NCBI GenBank assembly: GCA_016169945.1
Contig: JADLSH010000184.1
Coordinates: 868,001-932,000, forward strand
DNA length: 64,000 nucleotides
Reading direction: 5' to 3'
Origin: Trachythela sp. YZ-2020
Taxonomy: Eukaryota; Cnidaria; Anthozoa; Malacalcyonacea; Clavulariidae
Shown here: positions 58,301 to 64,000 of the stretch, one piece after another
How the letters are laid out: each line of letters opens with the position of its first letter
How positions within the stretch are numbered: position 1 is the first letter of the stretch
Translations under genes and position numbers: made by a program
The notes under the pieces: model-generated
Seen by the model: the letters and a program-made list of their open reading frames with translations, nothing else
Databases searched by the model: none
Told to the model about the DNA's origin: nothing

Positions 58301-59196
58301 ACACAGAGATCGAGAAGTCATGACGCGCACAAGAGACAGGGTAACTGAAGATAAAAGATTATTGTTATTTCTGAATTGTGTTTTTTACTAGCAAAAATGA
58401 TTGATTGAACATTCATAAGACCACAAAATGTTCGTATAAGGCAGTGGCGTAGGAAGCGGGGGGGCTGCGGCCAATATTATATGAGGGGGGGCAGGGATAT
58501 CTTTTGGCCCCCCCAAAAAATAAAATAATTTTCATGAAAATGATGGAAACAGCTTAGTTCCCTGAACAAGCTAACTAAAAGAGGTAGATAAGACTCTGAA
58601 AATTTTAAAATTTTTTCGCTCGGCGCCAACCATTGTGGCGCCCCCCAATATTTAATACGTTCCTACGCCCCTGGTATAAGGTACAAGTATAGCACATCTA
58701 ACATATTGTCTTATTGATATTTTAACCGTCACTTTAGTTACGAAACACAGACCAAAACCTAGGCAAGAGTTCAAGAATCTTAACTGGAATGATGCGAAGG
58801 TATAGCCTAAAATATGAATTTGCAATCGACTATAGTACGGACCATTTGAAGAATTACCAGAGCGTAACATTACACACACATAGCCTCGACTTCATTCTTT
58901 GAATTCGTCTGTATTTTATTCAGTCTTACGTAATGCTTGAAGTTTCTGTCTGTTTTCAAAAGAATTAAGTCGAAGCTATAATGCCTGCATAATGCTGGTA
59001 GCTGCTACGCTCCAGTTATTCTGAAAATGGTCTATAGCATCGATCTGTCTATTGTGCTATTAAACGTAGTGTCACAGTATTTTACTTGCCTCTTGATTTT
59101 TTTTCTAGAATAATTCAAAATAAAATCATTATGGCCGTGATATGTGTGATCATTCTTGGCGCGATTGGCTTCGTCATTTATTTTTCTGTAAAATAA
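55390..59196 (+). CDS. VTI1A: Qb-SNARE of the VTI1A type, 8 exons, 218 aa
   Basis: Exons: 55390-55483, 56140-56198, 56697-56807, 57215-57301, 57988-58072, 58270-58340, 58738-58799, 59109-59196. All phases match from ATG to TAA; vertebrate VTI1A is 217 aa. It contributes the Qb helix in SNARE complexes at the trans-Golgi network and endosomes. N-terminal helices (MGDLFGSYENTFGTITAEIT; LLEQMDLEARE spans the exon 2/3 join) form the Habc bundle. The SNARE motif runs from LLDNTERLERSSNRLDEGY to LGKSSRILTGMMRR, and the anchor is the final hydrophobic stretch (IIMAVICVIILGAIGFVIYF). By alignment from memory, the central-layer residue is Asp159 (NLHRDRE), as in VTI1A, where VTI1B has Gln. Two G-rich MITEs sit in introns 2 and 6. 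Confidence 0.96.
56248..56591. mobile_element. hAT-like G-rich MITE in VTI1A intron 2
   Basis: Starts CAGTGGCGTAGCC and ends GGTACACCCCTG; the termini are imperfectly inverted. CCTGTGAT lies directly on both sides (56240-56247, 56592-56599). It has G runs near the left end and C runs near the right. Confidence 0.85.
56857..56960 (+). repeat. 19-bp tandem repeat, five units
   Basis: GGGCCCTCAACCTGTTATG repeats about five times just after VTI1A exon 3, the last unit degenerate. It keeps the upstream frame open by chance, which extends an ORF past the true donor at 56808. Confidence 0.9.
57340..57740. mobile_element. GGAGATGAGCCGAT MITE in VTI1A intron 4
   Basis: The termini GGAGATGAGCCGAT and ATCGGCTCATCTCTACC are inverted, with direct AATTCAT on both sides (57333-57339, 57741-57747). 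GAGCCGAT also occurs inside. The ORF it contains is not conserved in appearance. Confidence 0.8.
58442..58673. mobile_element. hAT-like G-rich MITE in VTI1A intron 6
   Basis: The termini CAGTGGCGTAGGAAG and TTCCTACGCCCCTG are inverted. GTATAAGG is an exact 8-bp direct duplication (58434-58441, 58674-58681). It belongs to the same superfamily as 56248-56591. Its right edge is ~64 bases from exon 7. Confidence 0.9.
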
Positions 59197-60175
59197 ACAC
59201 TGCAGCAAGATTTGATGAAGTTATATGATGGAAATATATATAATTTACCTCAGCTCTTGACAATGTACAATAATTGAACGTTTGTACAGTGTATTGTTCA
59301 CTATTACAGGGTTTTCCAACCCAGAAAATCGCGCGCGCGGTGAATCGTGCCTGCAAAATCTGTGCGTTTATTATCAGGGTTCGTAAATATTAAACAAATT
59401 TTTTATCGAAATTTCAATCGCGATTGCGCGCCCCCAGAGGAAAGCCCATCCGTGTGTAACTGAACTAATATATTTAGGCATTTAGCACTAGATGTGAGGA
59501 TAATATTTGGATATAGAGCGTCCAATTCTGAATTTATGTATAAATCTAAATGGAAAATAGAAATATTAAATATTCCGTAATAATAATTGAAATTTTGAGT
59601 AAAGATGTTGCGTTTGGCCATAACGTGGGCCTGGGGACGAGGATGTGGTTTGGCTGCAGGATCGCAGGCTCGGGGTACGAGATTGGTTTTGAAACATCCT
59701 CGTTCCCAGGGCTTCTCTGCAACGCAGAATATTCTCATATTGTGAATATGTGATTACATAATAAATATAGCAAACCAATCTCTTACCCAGATCGAAAAGG
59801 ATCGCAGGCTCTGGGTAAGAGATTGCTACCAAACTGGATTTCTTCTCTGTAGATAGTTCCAGGCCCTTTGCTCGCCGTCAGATTAGCTAGCCAGAAAGTA
59901 TCTACGTGGGGGGGGGGGGGGTGTTCATGTTTCGAAAGGCTAAGTCATTCTTGACATAATGAATATTGTCACATAACTAGTAGCACAGTGATCGGTGCAT
60001 GTGCCTTTCATGTGACCAGGTTTGATTTCAGCAATATGCAGTTGTCTGAACTTATATTCTCGCCTGTTCCCAAACGTCGCAGCTGGTTTTCTTCGGGTCA
60101 CCATGCAGTTTCTCATGTGCACGATAACACAAGATCAAGAAGAAGAGATGTTTACTAGACATTTGAGTAGAACAG
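59197..60175. other. 3' flank of VTI1A, no further gene seen
   Basis: Contains a short direct repeat GATCGCAGGCTCGGGGTACG / GATCGCAGGCTCTGGGTAAG (59659, 59801) within a foldback-like area, and a G13 run near 59909. No exon is supported. Confidence 0.5.
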
Positions 60176-60545
60176 GTTAGAACTGATAGAGCTATCCAGT
60201 ATGAATGAAGTTAGTTTAGTTTGGCATTTAGGCTAGGTTTCCTCCAGTACTAGCACAGGATTAATAAGGGATGACCCTTACTGGATCTTTAGATAGAGCT
60301 CAATGTAGTTCGAGATGGGGCTTCGGTGCATGGCGCAGTCGTCACTCGTCAGAGCAAGCGCCTTTCACCTCTGAGATCGTGGGTTCGATTCTCGCTGGGG
60401 ACTCATGACACTTATGTGAAAAGAGTCAGTCAACGCTCTACCGAAAGTCGTGGGTTTTCTCCGGGTACTTCGGTTTCCTCCCACGAGAATGTTGACAGGG
60501 TGGGTTTGGATTAGCCCCCAAACTAACCCTTCCATCGTATAGCTG
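60176..60545 (+). mobile_element. 114-bp repeat unit followed by a tRNA-derived SINE
   Basis: 60176-60300 is a single 114-bp unit (GAACTGATAGAGCTATCCAG). From about 60317, GGGGCTTCGGTG, ATGGCGCAGTCG and GTGGGTTCGATTCTCGC give the tRNA-like head of the SINE described at 29553-29873, with TTTTCTCCGGGTACTTCGG in its body. Confidence 0.7.
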
Positions 60546-61235
60546 TGCTCCCTGATCAGACATGAGTCATACGGTGGCAGCCAGAGGCGCCTTTAAATAA
60601 CCTTCGACTCGATATCAAGTCGAGCTGCGTCCTTCGTATGCTCAGCTCAGCTCTCAGCTGCAAGTAAGGATGATTAGCACACCCCGACTTAGTGAAACTT
60701 TACGGAGAAAGTTAAAATAATGTTTTCATATATACGTTCCAAGGAATTCGTCGCGTTGGGACGAATATAGGCACGAACGACGCTCTGCTAATTTGGGCGT
60801 GTCAGTCGGCACTTTGAAGGCTATATTACTATCTAGTTTTCAAAACGAAATAATATTCATCGGACGTTTTTGAGTATACTGGTGGGAATTTGGAATTAAA
60901 ATCATAGTATTGAAAATGGAATAGGTCGGAAATGGAAATGGTTTCATTTTCAAACTGAAAGCAATTGTTGACCACGACTTCCGTTTACTGCGGAAATTGA
61001 AGAAACCGCATTACTCGTTTAGATTGTTAATTGCAATGCAAACAGTGCAGTAAACGTATATAACAAGAATTAACTGTTATCTTTTGTAGTTGCGGACTGT
61101 TTATTGAAATGTAAATGTCTATTGAAGTGTGTTTAGGAGCGGTAGCATACAAAGGGTAAAAGCGTCGCCGCGATTGGACAGTTGAATTGAAGAGGACCGT
61201 TCTCGGGTATAGCTTTCCCATCATGAAAAATGCAA
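60546..61235. other. Unannotated stretch
   Basis: Nothing with coding character. There is a short foldback around 60610-60660 (GACTCGATATCAAGTCGAG, AGCTCAGCTCTCAGCT). The rest is plain AT-rich sequence. Confidence 0.5.
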
Positions 61236-62290
61236 TTAAACTACACTAAATTAAACTTTATTTATACTAGAGAACTCTATCAGTTCTAAATTGTTGTCCC
61301 TGGAGGTCCAGTTAGGGCCATCCCATGATGATTAGTATAGTGTAATCGCTATAGGAGGAAACCTAAACAGTAAACTAACTTTATTTATACTGGATATATA
61401 GCACTGTCATGCAGTTCTAAACTGTTCTTCCTAGAGGTCCAGTAAGGACCCTGTCTATTGGTGCAGTATTACTACAGGAGGACGCCTAAACTTAAACTAC
61501 TGTACTGGATAGGTCTATCTGTTTGAAACTGGTTTCCCTAGAGGTTCAGTAAGGGCCATGTGTTATTATTACATGATGAGGAAAGCTAAACTGAAGTAAC
61601 TTATTTATAGCGTATAGCTCTTTATATATCAGTTCTAAACTGAACGCCTAGACGTCCGGTAAGAGCATAGGCAGCGGAAGACTGGTTTGGTTGGGGGAGG
61701 GCTAGACGAACTCTAGGGGGGCCAGATGCATGCTCCATCGGAAAGTTTCTGAGATGGCATTTCCTGCGTTCTAGGGGAGATTTGACGTGCAGAAACAAGG
61801 TTAGCAAAGAATCTGACCGATAAGTTCTCCCAGTCTGAACATGTTTTTGGGGGGCTTAGCCCATCATTTCCCCCGCCCGGTCCCGTCGCCTATGAGTAAG
61901 AGCCAATTCCTTATTAGTCAGTCTAGTGTTACTGCAGTGTTATGTGTGACGACAGAAGGAAACCTAAACTAAACTAACTTTATTTATAAACTGGATAGCT
62001 CTATCAGTTCTAAACTGTTCTCCTTAGATGTCCAGTAAGGTCCACCCTTATTGTTCTAGTAACCTAAACCAAACTAACTTTAATTTGTTTATATACTGGA
62101 TCAAGCTCTATCAGTTCAAAAATGTTTTTCCTATAGAGGTCAAGTAAGGCCGGTCACCCCCTTATTTAATACTGGTCCAGTTTTACCACAGCCACAGGAA
62201 GAAAAATTTATACTGGATAGCTGTATCAGTTCTGTATCAGATTCATGCAGTATGTAGGGTCCATCTTTCATTGTTCCAGGGAAAACCTAC
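61236..62290 (-). repeat. Degenerate 114-bp tandem repeat array, ~8 units, interrupted
   Basis: Units in the CTAGAGGTCCAGTAAGG / AGGAGGAAACCTAAAC orientation, more diverged than those in the duplication. A G-rich MITE (61666-61894) with ends CATAGGC / GCCTATG and flanking GTAAGAG is inserted into one unit. Confidence 0.8.
61666..61894. mobile_element. G-rich hAT-like MITE nested in a 114-bp repeat unit
   Basis: The ends CATAGGCAGCGG and CCCGTCGCCTATG are inverted. GTAAGAG occurs directly on both sides and is itself part of the 114-bp unit, so the insertion is younger than the array. Confidence 0.75.
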
Positions 62291-62639
62291 GATGTTTGAT
62301 AGAGCAAAACTGCATGGAAGCATTCTTCGGACATGCGACTTATCGGAATGTTTTTATTAAAACTTTGAACTTTCACATTTCAATAAAATTATAAACTTCC
62401 TACGCAGTGCGACCGGCCCACGTTTTTCATTGTTTTGATATTTTACTTCCTGTGAATTTAATATGAGGCCACCTCAAGTCTTCTTCAGTGTTTTGAAACT
62501 GAATCTGAGCCAAGTATAAAGGCGTAGCACAACCCTGTGAAATATGAATTGATATGAATTTTTAGGACGTTTTTAAGACAGAGTTTCCTGTATTAAGGGA
62601 TTTTCCGTCCTACGTGAATTGATCCTATTAGAGTCATAG

Positions 62640-62740
62640 TGATGTTGGTGACACAGTGGTTAGTGCATGCATGTGCCTTTTACGTGACGTGACCAGGGTT
62701 CGATTCCAATACAATATAAGGTTTTCACCCCGGATACGCA
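62640..62740 (+). mobile_element. tRNA-like SINE head fragment
   Basis: GGTGACACAGTGGTTAGTGC (A-box-like) and GGGTTCGATTCC (B-box-like) are about 45 bases apart, without a clear body or tail. Confidence 0.5.
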
Positions 62741-62774
62741 GTCTGCATGGTTTTATCCTGTATAGGCTGTAGTA

Positions 62775-63130
62775 AGTTAGTAACACTGGATCAATAAGGG
62801 ATGGCTCTCACTGGACTTCTAGGAAAAACAGTTTAGAACTGATAAAGCTATCCAGTATAAATAAAGTTAGTTTAGTTTAGGTTTCCTCCTGTAGTAACAC
62901 TGGGTCAATAAGAGATGACCCTTACTGGACCTCTAGGGAGAACAGTTTAGAACTGATATAACTATCCAGTATAAATAAAGTTAGTTTAGTTTAGGTTTCC
63001 TCCTGTAGTAACACCGGGCCAATGAGGGGTGACTCTTACAGGACCTCCAAGCCCAAGGAGAATAGTTTAGAACTCGGATAGAGCTATCCAGTATAATTAA
63101 AGGTAATTGAGTAAAAAAATAGACTGGATT
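62775..63130 (+). repeat. 114-bp dispersed tandem repeat, ~3 units
   Basis: Orientation opposite to 61236-62290, so the two arrays form a large inverted pair. The units are well conserved (GTTTAGTTTAGGTTTCCTCC). Confidence 0.85.
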
Positions 63131-64000
63131 AGTTTAGTTTGGTTTAACTACTTGTAACGACACATTATATTTACACATAAAAATATATACTAAATATATT
63201 GTGCTTTAATCCTTTATCCACTAAAATAATTAATAAAGACGAAAAATTTGCCAAATAACTCATTAGGACATAATACAGTTCAAACGACTCTTCTATATTC
63301 TGAACAATGTCAATGTAAATTCTTTAAAATTTTGTGGCTTCAGTTCTCAAAAGCTTGTCTGTAGACCAAACAAAGACAAACTTTGATGTCATTATCTTTC
63401 ATTCCGTCAGTTATGAGTTATTGCGGAAAATGTTTCTAAGTAGAGGCGTGTAAGTTTGAAAATTGACCTTAGGACTCTCAAGTTAATGAAAAAGACCATA
63501 AAATGCCGGTCTAATATACAATGCTAGGAAGACGCGCTTTCAAATTAATTAAAAATGGAAATTGGGAATTTTTGAATGAAACTTATTGCTGTGTCTAGGA
63601 TATGAAAGAAATCTTGAAATAAAAAAAGACTTTTAGTCAAATTTAACAGTTCTATAGCTATAACTACTGCAGTAAAATACATCATCTTTCTAAGAAAACT
63701 ATTGGTATTACTGAACTTTTATGTTCTTAATCAATCGTTTTGTCAAGGTTTAGCTATGAGGAAAAACGAAAGCTAAAACTCCCAAAAAGTAGCCAAGTAC
63801 AAAGGAAATACTCTGAAAACAAGGCTTCGTGTGTTTGAAGTTGTTAGATAAAGTAGTATATAAATTATATATATAATTTTGAAGGAAGTCTCGACTCACA
63901 GTTCTATATCAGTGCCATATGACCTTTAATTTTTTACACCTAATTTATACCTGCCAACTAGTTATTGAATATATTCAGGTGTTCAATATAATGGCCATTC
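63131..64000. other. AT-rich tail of the window
   Basis: No coding exon, RNA gene or transposon end that I can support. Confidence 0.5.

Overview
The window is animal nuclear DNA. It is AT-rich, its genes are split into many short exons with GT-AG introns in consistent phase, and it is loaded with short non-autonomous transposons, foldback elements and tRNA-derived SINEs. An early-branching marine invertebrate, most likely a cnidarian, is my best guess. That rests on the divergent tropomyosin and the repeat style, not on any decisive marker.

I reconstructed six genes by joining exons whose reading phases match. (1) The 3' half of a tropomyosin-like gene runs from 137 to 2815 on the plus strand. 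(2) An unrecognised four-exon coiled-coil/Ser-rich protein (644 aa) lies on the minus strand, 15190 to 10721. (3) A ZDHHC6-type palmitoyltransferase (13 exons, 381 aa) is on the minus strand, 24312 to 17606. (4) VPS11, the HOPS/CORVET core subunit (36 exons, 919 aa), is on the minus strand, 45310 to 26692. (5) A YTHDF-type m6A reader is on the minus strand, 51313 to about 47066. (6) A VTI1A-type Qb-SNARE (8 exons, 218 aa) is on the plus strand, 55390 to 59196. VPS11 and VTI1A act in the same endosome/lysosome/TGN fusion pathway, but I see no sign that the neighbourhood is functional. The last ~4.8 kb (59197-64000) holds only repeats.

The most striking structure is a 6-kb direct tandem duplication (243-6232 and 6233-12110). 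It covers the facing 3' ends of the convergent tropomyosin and coiled-coil genes. Both full genes keep a complete 3' end, and two orphan 3' ends are left back to back in the middle. These are a headless coiled-coil last exon (4843-5351) and headless tropomyosin exons (6233-8843). All orphan exons are open, and the two copies differ by small substitutions and by whole transposon insertions. It is either a real recent duplication that may supply alternative 3' exons, or two haplotypes joined by the assembler.

The rest is a dense repeat landscape. It includes a 114-bp dispersed tandem repeat, a TIR element ending in ACACACGTAAAAA, hAT-like MITEs with exact 8-bp target duplications, a TTAA MITE next to a splice site, long foldbacks inside VPS11 introns, a 10-bp minisatellite of about 550 bp, and tRNA-like SINEs. 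Nested insertions give a relative age order for several of them.
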